A stretch of 64,000 nucleotides of DNA. Source: SAR116 cluster bacterium AG-426-B08 (GTDB lineage: Bacteria > Pseudomonadota > Alphaproteobacteria > Puniceispirillales > Marisalimonadaceae). The translations under genes and the position numbers were made by a program. How positions within the stretch are numbered: position 1 is the stretch's first letter; every line of letters begins with the position of its first letter. The stretch is taken from the NCBI GenBank assembly GCA_003213175.1, contig QCNN01000002.1:57092-121091 (forward strand). The letters are read 5' to 3'. Below the pieces are notes generated by a model, which made no database searches, was not told where the DNA came from, and saw only the letters and a program-made list of their open reading frames with translations. Shown here in pieces: positions 21,327 through 31,728 of this stretch.

Positions 21327-22243
21327 ATTGGATCCCAGCTAAACACATCTCCGCTTCTTTCATTAAGACTTAGAGAAGACTTAAAAGTTGGCATAGCTCT
21401 TTCAGCAATTTTTTTTGCATCCCAACCATCACTTGAATGAACACTTTTTATAGGTCTATTCTGACTAAACAAAAATAGCTCGTTTAATCTTGCACTAAAA
21501 ATTTGTCCTGTTACATCCTTTGCTGCATCTGATGATAAAAAAACAGCAAGTGGAGCATTAGTTTCGGGAGTCATCTTTTTAATTCTCTCTACTCTCTCTT
21601 TTTCGCTATCTGTATTTGCAGGTATAGAATTAGTCATTCTGCTCCATGCAAATGGGGCAATACAGTTAGACCTTACATTATATCTTTGCATATCTAATGC
21701 TATTGATTTTGATAAAGCAGCAATTCCAAGTTTTGCTGCAGAATAATTAGCTTGTCCAAAGTTACCTATTAACCCCGACGTACTAGTCATATGAACGTAA
21801 ACACCTGAATTTTGTTCTCTATATAAAGGTGCAACTGACCTACTTACATAAAAACTTCCATTTAGATGAACATCTATTACTTCATTCCAGTCTTTAGGAT
21901 CCATTTTATGAAAAATAGTATCCCTTAAAATACCGGCATTATTGACAACGATGTCAATTTTACCGAAGTTATCCATAGCATTTTCTACAATTTTTTTGGC
22001 AGAATCCCATGTGGTTACACTATTATTATCACTTATAGCTTTACCTCCTTTTTGAGTAATTAAACCACATGTTTCCTCAGCGGGCTGAAGAGAACCTCCA
22101 TCACCAGTCAGCGAAACACCAATATCATTAACTACAATAGAAACGCCTTCATTCGCAAGTGATAAAGCTATTTCTCTTCCGATGCCACCACCCGATCCAG
22201 TAACAATGGCAACTTTCCCCTCCAAGCCAAGATCTATATTCAT
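21323..22243 (-). CDS. Short-chain dehydrogenase (peroxisomal multifunctional enzyme-like / 3-hydroxyacyl-CoA dehydrogenase type)
   Basis: VTGSGGGIGREIALSLA, NNAGILRD, YSAAKLGI. Confidence 0.85.
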   Translation of the reverse strand: MNIDLGLEGKVAIVTGSGGGIGREIALSLANEGVSIVVNDIGVSLTGDGGSLQPAEETCGLITQKGGKAISDNNSVTTWDSAKKIVENAMDNFGKIDIVVNNAGILRDTIFHKMDPKDWNEVIDVHLNGSFYVSRSVAPLYREQNSGVYVHMTSTSGLIGNFGQANYSAAKLGIAALSKSIALDMQRYNVRSNCIAPFAWSRMTNSIPANTDSEKERVERIKKMTPETNAPLAVFLSSDAAKDVTGQIFSARLNELFLFSQNRPIKSVHSSDGWDAKKIAERAMPTFKSSLSLNERSGDVFSWDPI

Positions 22244-22338
22244 ATTGATACCTTATAAATATTATTGAATTTTTTTATTAAACAATTTTTGAATTGCTTA
22301 GTCTACAATTCGTTTGTAAAATTATATTTAAATTTTAT

Positions 22339-22415
22339 GGGGGCGTAGCTCATCAGGATAGAGCGTGAGATTCCTAATCTCAAGGTAACAGGTTCGAGTC
22401 CTGTCGTCCTCACCA
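22339..22415 (+). tRNA. tRNA-Arg(CCU)
   Basis: Cloverleaf by eye: acceptor GGGGGCG/CGUCCUC, anticodon loop UUCCUAA, T-arm ACAGGUUCGAGUCCUGU, encoded CCA. Confidence 0.93.
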
Positions 22416-22417
22416 AA

Positions 22418-24877
22418 CTATAAATCTCTTCTGCTTTTTCCTTTTGGTTTGATTAATCTTTTTATTCTATCATGTGTCATTCGTAAAATTTGCATTGGTT
22501 GACCAATTGCCTTTGGACATGCCTGTCTTTTTTGACCTCTGCTTAATGAAGAGTATACATTCAAAACATAACTATATTCAGGATTTTTTGAAAAATTAGC
22601 ATAAGCTTTGTCCCAAGCTTTATTTTTAATTTTTTCTCTCGCACTATTTGGAGCTTTTTTACTATCAAAGTACATCTCTATAGTTTCTTTTAAAAGGGAC
22701 TTCATTTCTGAGAGATTTATAGCTTTTTCACATAATTCTTTTGCAAACATATATGGTTCATAAAGTGAAGCAACTAAATCAATATCGTCAGCTTTAATTT
22801 TATATATTTTTTGATTTTTTGTAGTATTAATACTTTCATTTTTTTTCTTATCTTTTTTAACTTCTACAACTTTTTCTTCCTCAAGTTTTCCTGTTTTTAG
22901 GAACAATTTAATTACATTATTTAACTTTTCTTTTTCTAAATTTGTCTTAACTTTATTTATTTTTTCAATTAATTTTGAAGCATTTTTGGCTTTATCTGTT
23001 CCAAAATTATTTCTTAAAACTAGATTTAATTCTTCATTAAAGCGATTTAAATCATTATCCAATTTTTCTATTTTTTTAATTTTACTAGTAATATTGTCAA
23101 TAGACTTAGACGATTGATCTAATAATTTCGATGCTGATTCTAATACAAAGCTTTTATCTAAAGTACTTAGAAAAGTTTTAACTTTATTAATACTTTTTTG
23201 TAAAGGCTTCGAAAATTCTTTATTAGAAAAATTTTCTCTAAGAAGAGAGTTTAGTTTATCTAAATTATTGTTTAAAGCAGCAATAATTTCATCTTTCTTT
23301 TTTTCATAGTTAAGTTTTCTTTCAGCAATTTTTGCCTCCTCAAAAACATTAAATTCAGCAATTGATCTCATAAACTTTTCTAGATTTTCTAAATTAGTTA
23401 TATCTTTTTTTGTCCATGCCTTTTTGGGATCAGGTTTAAGTTCAAATAATTTTGTTAACTCTAGAAGATCTAATTCACCTCCAGATTTTACAAAATCATT
23501 TATATCATTATAAAAATTAGCAACTTCTTTCTTAACAGAATTTATTTTGTCTCGAAGTACTTTTGCTTTTTCTTCAGCAATTTTTCTTGCTTTTTCTTCA
23601 GCAATTTTTTTAGCTTTAGCTTCTGCTAGCTTTCTAGCTTTTTCTTTTTTAGCTTTTTCATTTGCTTTTCTTGCTTTTTCCTCTGCAATTTTTCTGGCTT
23701 TAGTCTCTGCTAGTTTTCTAGCCTTTTCTTTTCTTGCCCTTTCTTCGGCAATTCTGTCTTGTTCCTTTGCAATCCTTAGTTTCTTTTCGGCAAGTTCAAG
23801 TTCTTCTCTAGCTTTTCTTTCTCTTTCTTTAGCAATTTCTTTTGCTTTTTCTTCAGCAATTTTTCTTGCTTTTTCGTGCTCTATCTCCTTTGCTTTTTGT
23901 TTTTCAGCGGCTGTAAGTTCTACTTTTTTAAGTTCGAAAGCATGAGGTGGATGGTATTTTGAATTACGACTATTTAGTTTTAGTCTTCCTTCAATGTTTC
24001 CCACTATTTCGAAAGAAGAATACTTTCTTGAATGAGAGTCTTTTTGTTTAATTTTAAAATTAATCTCTCCATTACTATCTATATTTCCTGTAATAGTTCC
24101 GTTATGATACAGTTTACAAAATGAGTGTTTATTGCCTCCACCATTGTTAAATATAAAACCTTCAGCTTTACCATTTTTGATAAAGATTTCTAATTCGATA
24201 GGAAGTTTGCTTGGGCAAACCGAAGCACGACTCATTTTAAAGTTAAAGCTAGCATTATACTTTCCATCCCAAGAATTAGAAGTGTTTACTTTAACTAAAT
24301 TATACTTTCCATCCCAAGAATTAGGAGAAGAGAAACCTGAGTTTGAAACAAGTTTTTGATCATCTGATACAACTTTTTTGGTCATTTCACAGGACCCAGA
24401 TGCAGAAACAAAGTTCCATTTTCGTTGAGCAGGTATATCTATATCTACATAATATTTCTTTGATTTATAATCGTATAAATTTTTTATTTTTATTTTTTTA
24501 GAATGCATAACTTGATTAGGACTTTTAAAGTTTATTTTCATCTCGTAAGTCCAAATCACATTTCTTTTATTTGCTACAACTATTTTTCCAGAGTAATTTT
24601 TTCCAATTAAAAATTCAGTTGGTATATTTTTAAAATTAGCTGATTTTTCGTGTAGCTTGTGTATCATTTCTTTGTCTTTGTGAAGCCATCTTGCTGCATA
24701 TTTTTGACTTTGAGTTTCATCAATTTTGTCTAATGAACAAATAAATGTTGTTTTTTCATAAGAGCCTTTAAAGAAAGTTAAATTCATTGCATAAGAAATA
24801 CTTGCGCTCGAAATGAATATGAACTTAAACAAAAAAATAAAAGAAGTTAGAAATTTAAACATAATATGTAATTTCAA
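22418..24877 (-). CDS. Large secreted/periplasmic coiled-coil protein with TolA-like KAxEIAEEKARK repeats and an N-terminal domain shared with the neighbouring gene
   Basis: Signal-like N-terminus; WDGKYNASFNFKM...NNGGGNKHSFCKLYHNGTITGN domain; long E/K/A-rich repeat. Confidence 0.7.
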   Translation of the reverse strand: MKLHIMFKFLTSFIFLFKFIFISSASISYAMNLTFFKGSYEKTTFICSLDKIDETQSQKYAARWLHKDKEMIHKLHEKSANFKNIPTEFLIGKNYSGKIVVANKRNVIWTYEMKINFKSPNQVMHSKKIKIKNLYDYKSKKYYVDIDIPAQRKWNFVSASGSCEMTKKVVSDDQKLVSNSGFSSPNSWDGKYNLVKVNTSNSWDGKYNASFNFKMSRASVCPSKLPIELEIFIKNGKAEGFIFNNGGGNKHSFCKLYHNGTITGNIDSNGEINFKIKQKDSHSRKYSSFEIVGNIEGRLKLNSRNSKYHPPHAFELKKVELTAAEKQKAKEIEHEKARKIAEEKAKEIAKERERKAREELELAEKKLRIAKEQDRIAEERARKEKARKLAETKARKIAEEKARKANEKAKKEKARKLAEAKAKKIAEEKARKIAEEKAKVLRDKINSVKKEVANFYNDINDFVKSGGELDLLELTKLFELKPDPKKAWTKKDITNLENLEKFMRSIAEFNVFEEAKIAERKLNYEKKKDEIIAALNNNLDKLNSLLRENFSNKEFSKPLQKSINKVKTFLSTLDKSFVLESASKLLDQSSKSIDNITSKIKKIEKLDNDLNRFNEELNLVLRNNFGTDKAKNASKLIEKINKVKTNLEKEKLNNVIKLFLKTGKLEEEKVVEVKKDKKKNESINTTKNQKIYKIKADDIDLVASLYEPYMFAKELCEKAINLSEMKSLLKETIEMYFDSKKAPNSAREKIKNKAWDKAYANFSKNPEYSYVLNVYSSLSRGQKRQACPKAIGQPMQILRMTHDRIKRLIKPKGKSRRDL
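23560..23900. repeat. Degenerate in-frame minisatellite coding for the coiled-coil repeat
   Basis: Repeated ttttcttcagcaatttttcttgctttt-like units on the + strand. Confidence 0.7.
24254..24324. repeat. 26-bp direct repeat ATTATACTTTCCATCCCAAGAATTAG, 45-bp period, in frame
   Basis: Copies at 24254-24279 and 24299-24324, encoding NSWDGKYN twice. Confidence 0.85.
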
Positions 24878-24907
24878 TATTTGTCATCATTTTTTTTCTT
24901 GATTGAT

Positions 24908-25369
24908 TTAATCAGCTACTCTAGTAAGTTGAAATTTATGAGGTGGATGGTACTGATAACTTCGACTTATAAGCTCAAGTTTACCCTCTATATCACCTTT
25001 TATTTTGTAAGATGAATACTTTTTAGCATGAGAGTCATTTTGTTTTACACTGAATTTTACCTCACCATTTTTTCCAACGTTTCCTGTAATTGTTCCATTA
25101 TGATATAATTTACAAAACTCATGTTTATTACCCCCACCATTATTAAAAATAAAACCTTCCGCTTTACTATTAGTAATAATTATTTCCATTTCTATAGGTA
25201 ATTTGCTAGGACAAACTGACCCAGGTCCCATTTTAAATTGAAAAGTAGCATTATATCTTCCATCCCAATTAGTGTCGGCTATTGAATTTTTAGTAATAAA
25301 TAAAGTGATGAAAAATATAGTGAATAACTTAATGATATTAAAAAAGTATTTAAACTTTAGTACAAACAT
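24908..25369 (-). CDS. Small secreted protein, paralog of the N-terminal domain of the 22418-24877 product
   Basis: WDGRYNATFQFKMGPGSVCPSKLPIEMEI...EGFIFNNGGGNKHEFCKLYHNGTITGN...YHPPHKF. Confidence 0.75.
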   Translation of the reverse strand: MFVLKFKYFFNIIKLFTIFFITLFITKNSIADTNWDGRYNATFQFKMGPGSVCPSKLPIEMEIIITNSKAEGFIFNNGGGNKHEFCKLYHNGTITGNVGKNGEVKFSVKQNDSHAKKYSSYKIKGDIEGKLELISRSYQYHPPHKFQLTRVAD

Positions 25370-25449
25370 ATTAACCTCTGAATTAAAATTACAATTACAA
25401 TTTATAATATATAAATATTAAAAAATACCAAATTCAATTGTCAAATAAT

Positions 25450-27141
25450 TTATTTGTACATTGCTCTAATTTGTTTTTCATATTTTTTTTCAATTACTTT
25501 TCTCTTCATTTTAAGAGTGGGCGTTAATTCAAGTGTTTCAATGGTAAAGGGTTTTTCTACCGAATAAAAGTTTCTAATTTTTTTTTCAATACTTAATTTA
25601 GAATTGATTTCACTGATAATATTTTTGATATCCTTTATATTTAAAGAAGAATGAATTAAAGCCACAAGATAGGGTTTCCCATGTCCGTAAATCATCACTT
25701 GTTCTATATCTTCATAACTTGTTAAAAGTTCTTCTAAAGGAACAGGGGAAATGTTTTCTCCGCCTGTGTTTACAATCATCTCATTTTTACGTCCTACAAT
25801 AGATATGTATTTATCTTCATCAATTTTACCTAAATCTCCAGTGTGTAACCATCCATTTTTTATTGTTTTATTAGTTGATTTCTTATCTTTCCAATAACCT
25901 TTCATTAACGAAGGACCTTTGACTAAAATTTCTCCACTTTTTGATAGTTTTATATCATGATTTTTTATTGGAATCCCAACAGTACTAAGTTTAATTTTAT
26001 TGATTGGATTTACAGATATAATAGGTGAACATTCGGTTTGTCCATATCCTTGTAAAATTTTAATTCCAAGTGAAGTAAAAAAAATACCAGAGTTGAAATT
26101 TAGTGCAGCTCCTCCAGAAATAAAGGCAATCAAATTTCCACCAAAAATTTGCTTGATTTTTTTTCTAATAATTTGATCTAAAAAACTATCTAAAATTTTA
26201 TTGAATAAAGAAAGTTTTTCTTTTTTATATTTTTTTTCTCCAATTTTTAAAGTTTTAAAAAAAAGAGATTTTGTTATTATACCCTTTGATTTTATATTGT
26301 TTAAAATCCTTTTATACAAAACATCATATAGTCTTGGAACAGCTACCATTAACGTTGGTTTTGCAAATTGCAAATCACTTATCAATTGTTCTCGATTATT
26401 TGAAAAATATATTTCTCCACCAATTAGAATTGGTAATAAAAAACCTCCTGTATGCTCATAAGCGTGAGATAAAGGTAATATTGAAACAAATTTATGATTT
26501 GAGCCTTCTATTTCATCAACAAACTTTTTTGCTCCTTTAATATTTTCAATAATTGACCCATGTGTAAGCATAACACCTTTTGGTCGAGCACTCGTGCCTG
26601 AAGTATAAATAATGCATGCTAAATCATTCTTATCCACTTCTTGAAATTTATTTGATAAAACTATTTTTTTGAAATCAAACTTTTTTAACAAATCTTCATA
26701 ATTGATTACATTAAATTTTTTAAATTTTTTATTCAATTCATCAACGCATATTATGTGTTTTAAAAATAAGAGCTTTTTAAAAACTTTTTCTATTTTTGAC
26801 AAAATATCAGATGATACAAAAGCTATTTTAGACTCAGAATGATTAAGCAGGTATAATAACTCATCTTCATTACTTGTTGTGTATCCAGGTACTGTAATTC
26901 CCCCTAAACTCATTATTGATAAATCAGCAATACACCATCTCGGTGAATTTGGAGCTATAATAGATACTTTATCACCCTTTTTAATTTTTAAAGTTTTTAA
27001 GATTTGTGTCAGTTTTTTCTTTTCACTAGAAGCTTCTGACCAACTCATTGAAACCCAATCCGAATTTTTTTTATACCAAAAAAGAGGTTTATTTTTATTA
27101 AAATTTACGTTTTTATTAAAAATTTCGTTAATGTTTTTCAT
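25450..27141 (-). CDS. AMP-dependent (long-chain) acyl-CoA synthetase
   Basis: IIYTSGTSARPKGVMLTHG, GYGQTECSP, GWLHTGDLGKIDEDKYISIVGR. Confidence 0.92.
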   Translation of the reverse strand: MKNINEIFNKNVNFNKNKPLFWYKKNSDWVSMSWSEASSEKKKLTQILKTLKIKKGDKVSIIAPNSPRWCIADLSIMSLGGITVPGYTTSNEDELLYLLNHSESKIAFVSSDILSKIEKVFKKLLFLKHIICVDELNKKFKKFNVINYEDLLKKFDFKKIVLSNKFQEVDKNDLACIIYTSGTSARPKGVMLTHGSIIENIKGAKKFVDEIEGSNHKFVSILPLSHAYEHTGGFLLPILIGGEIYFSNNREQLISDLQFAKPTLMVAVPRLYDVLYKRILNNIKSKGIITKSLFFKTLKIGEKKYKKEKLSLFNKILDSFLDQIIRKKIKQIFGGNLIAFISGGAALNFNSGIFFTSLGIKILQGYGQTECSPIISVNPINKIKLSTVGIPIKNHDIKLSKSGEILVKGPSLMKGYWKDKKSTNKTIKNGWLHTGDLGKIDEDKYISIVGRKNEMIVNTGGENISPVPLEELLTSYEDIEQVMIYGHGKPYLVALIHSSLNIKDIKNIISEINSKLSIEKKIRNFYSVEKPFTIETLELTPTLKMKRKVIEKKYEKQIRAMYK

Positions 27142-27218
27142 AAATTTTCTAATTGATTAATGTAATCTATAAATAAATAACTATTTATATTTTATAACTA
27201 CTTAAGAATAATAATCAA

Positions 27219-28982
27219 ATGTCAAAAAATAAATTACCTGCATGGGACTTATCTGAGATCTTCAAAAATTATAAAGATCCTAAAATTGATAATGAACAAA
27301 ATAAATTAAATAAAAACGTAAATACTTTTGTTAAAAAATGGAAAGGTAAAATTAAAAACCTTGATGGTAATGATGTTTCTAATTGTCTAAAAGAATATGA
27401 AAAGATAAATGAAAAACTTGGTTTTATGAGCACTCATAGCAGCTTGTCTTTTGCGAGCAATATGGAAGATGAGGAAGTTTCTAGGTATAATTCAAAAATA
27501 TCTGATTGGATAGCACAAATATTTTCAAAGATAGTTTTCGTTTCATTAGAAATAGCATCTGTAAGTGACAAAGTGTTTAATAATTGGGCTAAAAACAAAA
27601 ATTCTGAAAAGTGGTTACCTCTAATTAAAAGTCTGAGAAAAAGAAGAAAATATCAACTTTCTCCTTTGGTTGAAGAAATTTTAATTGAAAAATATGCAAC
27701 TGGAAGATCAGCATGGACAAGATTGTTTGATGAGACATCTGCTGGATTAAGATTTCCTTATAAAAAACAGTTATTAACAGAAGCCGAAATACTTAGTAAA
27801 TTATCTGATAAAAGCTCAGTGAATAGAAAAATAGCAGGAAAATCATTATCAAAAGTTTTAAGTTCAAATAAAAAAGTTTTTGGAATGATTTTGAATGTTA
27901 TTTCACGTGATAAATATATTGAAGATTATAAAAGAGGTTTTAAATCATCTTTATCATCAAGAAATTTGGATAATGATGTCGAAGATGAAGTGGTAAACTC
28001 TCTAGTTAATGCTGTAGATGAACAAATGCCAAATTTAACTCATCGGTATTATAAATGGAAGGCTAAACAATTTAAAAAGAAAAAACTAGATTGGTGGGAT
28101 AGGAATGCCCCTTTTCCGCAAAATAGTGAGGATAACATTAAATGGGATCATGCTAGAAATATTATTTTAGATTCTTTTTATGAATTCAATCCAAAAGTAT
28201 CTGAAATAGCGGATAAATTTTTTAAAAATAACTGGATAGATGCTGAAGTTCGAACTGGAAAAGCATCAGGTGCATTTGCTCATCCATCAGTTCCTTCTCA
28301 TCACCCTTATATTCTTCTTAACTATCAAGGTAAAGTTAGAGATGTAATGACTTTAGCTCATGAGTTAGGTCATGGCGTACACCAAGTTTTAGCTGGTAAA
28401 CAAGGTTTATTACTTTCTGAAACACCACTAACATTAGCTGAAACAGCATCCGTATTTGGTGAAATGCTTGTTTTTAGAAACTTATTGAATGAAAGTACTA
28501 AAAAAAGACGTAAAGAAATGTTAGCTAATAAGATTGAGGATATGTTGAATACCGTTGCTAGACAAATAGGTTTCCATCAATTTGAATATAAATTTCATAC
28601 TGCAAGACAGAATGGCGAATTAACTCCTGACGAAATTTCTGAAATTTGGATGGACACGCAAAAACATGCAGTTGGTCCATATGTGAATTTAGATGAAAAT
28701 TATAGAAGTTTGTGGGCTTATATTCCTCATTTTGTCCATACACCATTCTATGTTTATGCATACGCTTTTGGAGATTGTTTAGTCAACGCATTATGGGCAG
28801 AATACCAAAAGTCTGACAAAAAAGAATTTTCTAAATTGTATTTAGCTTTACTTGCATCAGGCGGTTCAAAAGATCATAAAGAGTTATTGAAACCATTTGG
28901 ACTTAGTATACAAAAGAAGAATTTTTGGCATAATGGGTTAAGTTCTATTACAAGTATGATAGACGAATTAGAGACACTATAG
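27219..28982 (+). CDS. M3 family oligoendopeptidase (PepF-type)
   Basis: LAHELGHGVHQ zinc motif, M3 context ASVFGEMLV. Confidence 0.92.
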   Translation: MSKNKLPAWDLSEIFKNYKDPKIDNEQNKLNKNVNTFVKKWKGKIKNLDGNDVSNCLKEYEKINEKLGFMSTHSSLSFASNMEDEEVSRYNSKISDWIAQIFSKIVFVSLEIASVSDKVFNNWAKNKNSEKWLPLIKSLRKRRKYQLSPLVEEILIEKYATGRSAWTRLFDETSAGLRFPYKKQLLTEAEILSKLSDKSSVNRKIAGKSLSKVLSSNKKVFGMILNVISRDKYIEDYKRGFKSSLSSRNLDNDVEDEVVNSLVNAVDEQMPNLTHRYYKWKAKQFKKKKLDWWDRNAPFPQNSEDNIKWDHARNIILDSFYEFNPKVSEIADKFFKNNWIDAEVRTGKASGAFAHPSVPSHHPYILLNYQGKVRDVMTLAHELGHGVHQVLAGKQGLLLSETPLTLAETASVFGEMLVFRNLLNESTKKRRKEMLANKIEDMLNTVARQIGFHQFEYKFHTARQNGELTPDEISEIWMDTQKHAVGPYVNLDENYRSLWAYIPHFVHTPFYVYAYAFGDCLVNALWAEYQKSDKKEFSKLYLALLASGGSKDHKELLKPFGLSIQKKNFWHNGLSSITSMIDELETL

Positions 28983-28985
28983 AAT

Positions 28986-30356
28986 ATGTCGAGAAAAAAA
29001 ATTTCAAATGATAAAATTAGTAGTTCTTTTACTGGTGGAAAATTAAGAAGATACGCCAAAGTCACCACTGCGATGGGTGGTTTGGCAGCAAAATTAGCTG
29101 GTGAAAAATATCTAGGTATAAAAGTTGATAGAGAAAATCATGCAAAACAATTAAGAGATGCACTAGGGGGTATCAAAGGACCTTTAATGAAGGTAGCGCA
29201 GATTTTATCTACTATTCCAGATGCTGTTCCACAAGAATATGCAAATGAATTAGCTCATTTACAAGCAGATGCTCCTTCCATGGGATGGTTGTTTGTGAAA
29301 AGAAGAATGAGAGCAGAATTAGGTGATAATTGGGAAGATAATTTTAAGTCTTTTGACAAAACGGCCTCAGCTGCTGCGTCTCTTGGACAAGTTCATTTTG
29401 CAGAAGGTTTAAATAATACAAAACTAGCATGTAAGTTGCAATATCCAGACATGTCATCAGCAGTGCAAGCAGACTTAAATCAACTTAAATTAATTTTTTC
29501 ATTATATGAAAAATATGATTCTGCAATTTCAACTAAGTCAATTCATGAAGAATTATCTGAAAGACTTTTAGAAGAATTAGATTATGGTCATGAATTAAAA
29601 AATTTAAATCTATATAGAAGTATGCTTTCAAAATATAAAGAAATAATACTTCCTGAACCTGTAAAAGAGTTATCCACAAGTAGACTGTTAACTATGACCA
29701 AGACTTCAGGTACAAAGGTAATGGACTTTATTAAAAATACAGAAGATAAAAAATTAAAAAATAAATTAGCTTTGAACATGTTTAAGGCTTGGTATGTTCC
29801 TTTTTATGAATATGGTGTCATTCACGGCGATCCTCACTTAGGTAATTATACTATTATGAATAATGCAAATCTCAATTTATTGGATTTTGGTTGTATCAGA
29901 ATTTTTAAACCAAAATTTGTGACTGGTGTTATTGATCTTTATAGTGCTCTTAAAAATAATGACACTGATTTAGCTGTATCAGCATACGAAAGCTGGGGTT
30001 TTGAAAATCCAACAAAAGAGCTTATAGATATATTAAATATATGGGCTCGATTTGTATACGAACCTTTATTACAAGATAAAGTAAAACCAATAAGTGAAAT
30101 GCCAACAGGTCAATATGGCAGAAAGACAGCAGAGAAAGTTCACCAAGAATTAAAAAAAATAGGAGGGGTTAAACCGCCTAGGGAATTTGTTCTTATGGAT
30201 AGAGCGGCCGTAGGTTTAGGTTCAGTGTTTATGCATTTAAAAGCAGAAATTAATTGGTACAGAGTGTTCCATGAGTTAATTGAAAATTATGATGAAGATC
30301 AACTAAGTAAAAAGCAAAATAATGCTTTAGCTCAAGCTGGTCACACTATTAATTAA
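28986..30356 (+). CDS. ABC1/UbiB/COQ8-family atypical kinase
   Basis: [45 protein letters not shown]. Confidence 0.88.
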   Translation: MSRKKISNDKISSSFTGGKLRRYAKVTTAMGGLAAKLAGEKYLGIKVDRENHAKQLRDALGGIKGPLMKVAQILSTIPDAVPQEYANELAHLQADAPSMGWLFVKRRMRAELGDNWEDNFKSFDKTASAAASLGQVHFAEGLNNTKLACKLQYPDMSSAVQADLNQLKLIFSLYEKYDSAISTKSIHEELSERLLEELDYGHELKNLNLYRSMLSKYKEIILPEPVKELSTSRLLTMTKTSGTKVMDFIKNTEDKKLKNKLALNMFKAWYVPFYEYGVIHGDPHLGNYTIMNNANLNLLDFGCIRIFKPKFVTGVIDLYSALKNNDTDLAVSAYESWGFENPTKELIDILNIWARFVYEPLLQDKVKPISEMPTGQYGRKTAEKVHQELKKIGGVKPPREFVLMDRAAVGLGSVFMHLKAEINWYRVFHELIENYDEDQLSKKQNNALAQAGHTIN

Positions 30357-31722
30357 TTTGTTGCAAAATGTTATCTAAACTATTTTTGGCATCACCATAG
30401 ATCATTCGAGAATTGTCTTTAAAGAAAAGAGGATTTTCAATACCAGAATAACCTCTTCCTTGACCTCTTTTAAATATATAAACTTGACTTGATTTCCAAA
30501 CTTCCAAAACAGGCATTCCAGCTATAGGGCTATTTGGATCTTCTATAGCTGCAGGGTTTACTATATCGTTTGCACCCAGGATTAGTACAACATCTGTTTC
30601 CGAAAAATCATCGTTAATTTCGTCCATTTCTAAAACTATATCATAAGGAACCTTTGCTTCGGCTAAAAGAACGTTCATATGTCCAGGTAATCTTCCAGCT
30701 ACAGGGTGTATACCAAACCTTACATTAATTTTCTTTTTTCTTAATCTGGAAGTTAGTTCTGAGACAGAGCTTTGTGCCTGAGCAACAGCCATACCATATC
30801 CTGGTACAATAATAACATTTTTTGCATCATTCAATGAAGATGATATAGTTTCTATATCAGTTGGTATCATCTCACCTTCAATTTCTTTGGTTGGTCCAGT
30901 TGAGTCACCCCAACCTCCTAATATTACAGATAAGAAATTTCTATTCATTGCTTTACACATTATATAAGACAAAATTGCACCAGAGGATCCGACTAGTGCT
31001 CCTGTAACTATTAACAAGTCATTCCCAAGAAGAAATCCTGTGGCGGCAGCAGCCCATCCTGAATATGAGTTTAGCATTGATACAACGACTGGCATATCTG
31101 CTCCACCTATGGCTAAAACTAAATGCGCTCCTAATATAAAAGCAATTAATGTCATTAGATATAGTGATGAAATACCATATTGATTTAAAAACAAGTAACC
31201 AAGCACAAAACAACTTAAGGTCATTACAATATTTATAAGGTGCCTACCTGGTAACACTAATGCTTTACCAGTTATTAATTCAGAAAGTTTTCCAAAAGCT
31301 ATAACTGAACCAGTAAAAGTTATAGCACCAATAAAAACACCTAAGAAAATCTCTATTTCATGGATTATTAATTCAATATTTGATAGATTTTTTGGAGGTT
31401 CTAGAGCTGAATTTATCCCAATAAACACAGCAGCTAAACCAACAAATGAATGAAGTGCTGCTACTAATTGAGGCATTCCTGTCATTTTAACTTTTTGAGC
31501 TACAAGGATACCAATAATACTTCCAATAATAATTGTAGGTAAAAGCCATTCATCATAATTAGTATCTGGTCCAAAAATGGTACCAAAAACAGCTATTATC
31601 ATTCCAAAGATACCGTACCATACTGCTCTTTTAGCCTTTTCCTCATTACTTAGCCCACCAAGTGATAAAATGAATAGGACGCTAGAAGCAATATATAGGG
31701 CAGTTAAAATTTCTTTAGTCAT
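30349..31722 (-). CDS. pntB: NAD(P) transhydrogenase subunit beta
   Basis: [52 protein letters not shown]. Confidence 0.95.
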   Translation of the reverse strand: MTKEILTALYIASSVLFILSLGGLSNEEKAKRAVWYGIFGMIIAVFGTIFGPDTNYDEWLLPTIIIGSIIGILVAQKVKMTGMPQLVAALHSFVGLAAVFIGINSALEPPKNLSNIELIIHEIEIFLGVFIGAITFTGSVIAFGKLSELITGKALVLPGRHLINIVMTLSCFVLGYLFLNQYGISSLYLMTLIAFILGAHLVLAIGGADMPVVVSMLNSYSGWAAAATGFLLGNDLLIVTGALVGSSGAILSYIMCKAMNRNFLSVILGGWGDSTGPTKEIEGEMIPTDIETISSSLNDAKNVIIVPGYGMAVAQAQSSVSELTSRLRKKKINVRFGIHPVAGRLPGHMNVLLAEAKVPYDIVLEMDEINDDFSETDVVLILGANDIVNPAAIEDPNSPIAGMPVLEVWKSSQVYIFKRGQGRGYSGIENPLFFKDNSRMIYGDAKNSLDNILQQIN

Positions 31723-31728
31723 TTAGAT

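Noticed and set aside
23547-23945. 132-aa plus-strand ORF rich in Ser/Ala/Phe/Leu
   Set aside because: Antisense to the KAxxIAEEKARK repeat; low-complexity mirror of the coiled-coil coding sequence, not a likely gene.
26201-26540. Overlapping plus-strand ORFs of 86 and 89 aa
   Set aside because: Antisense to the acyl-CoA synthetase; no independent evidence.
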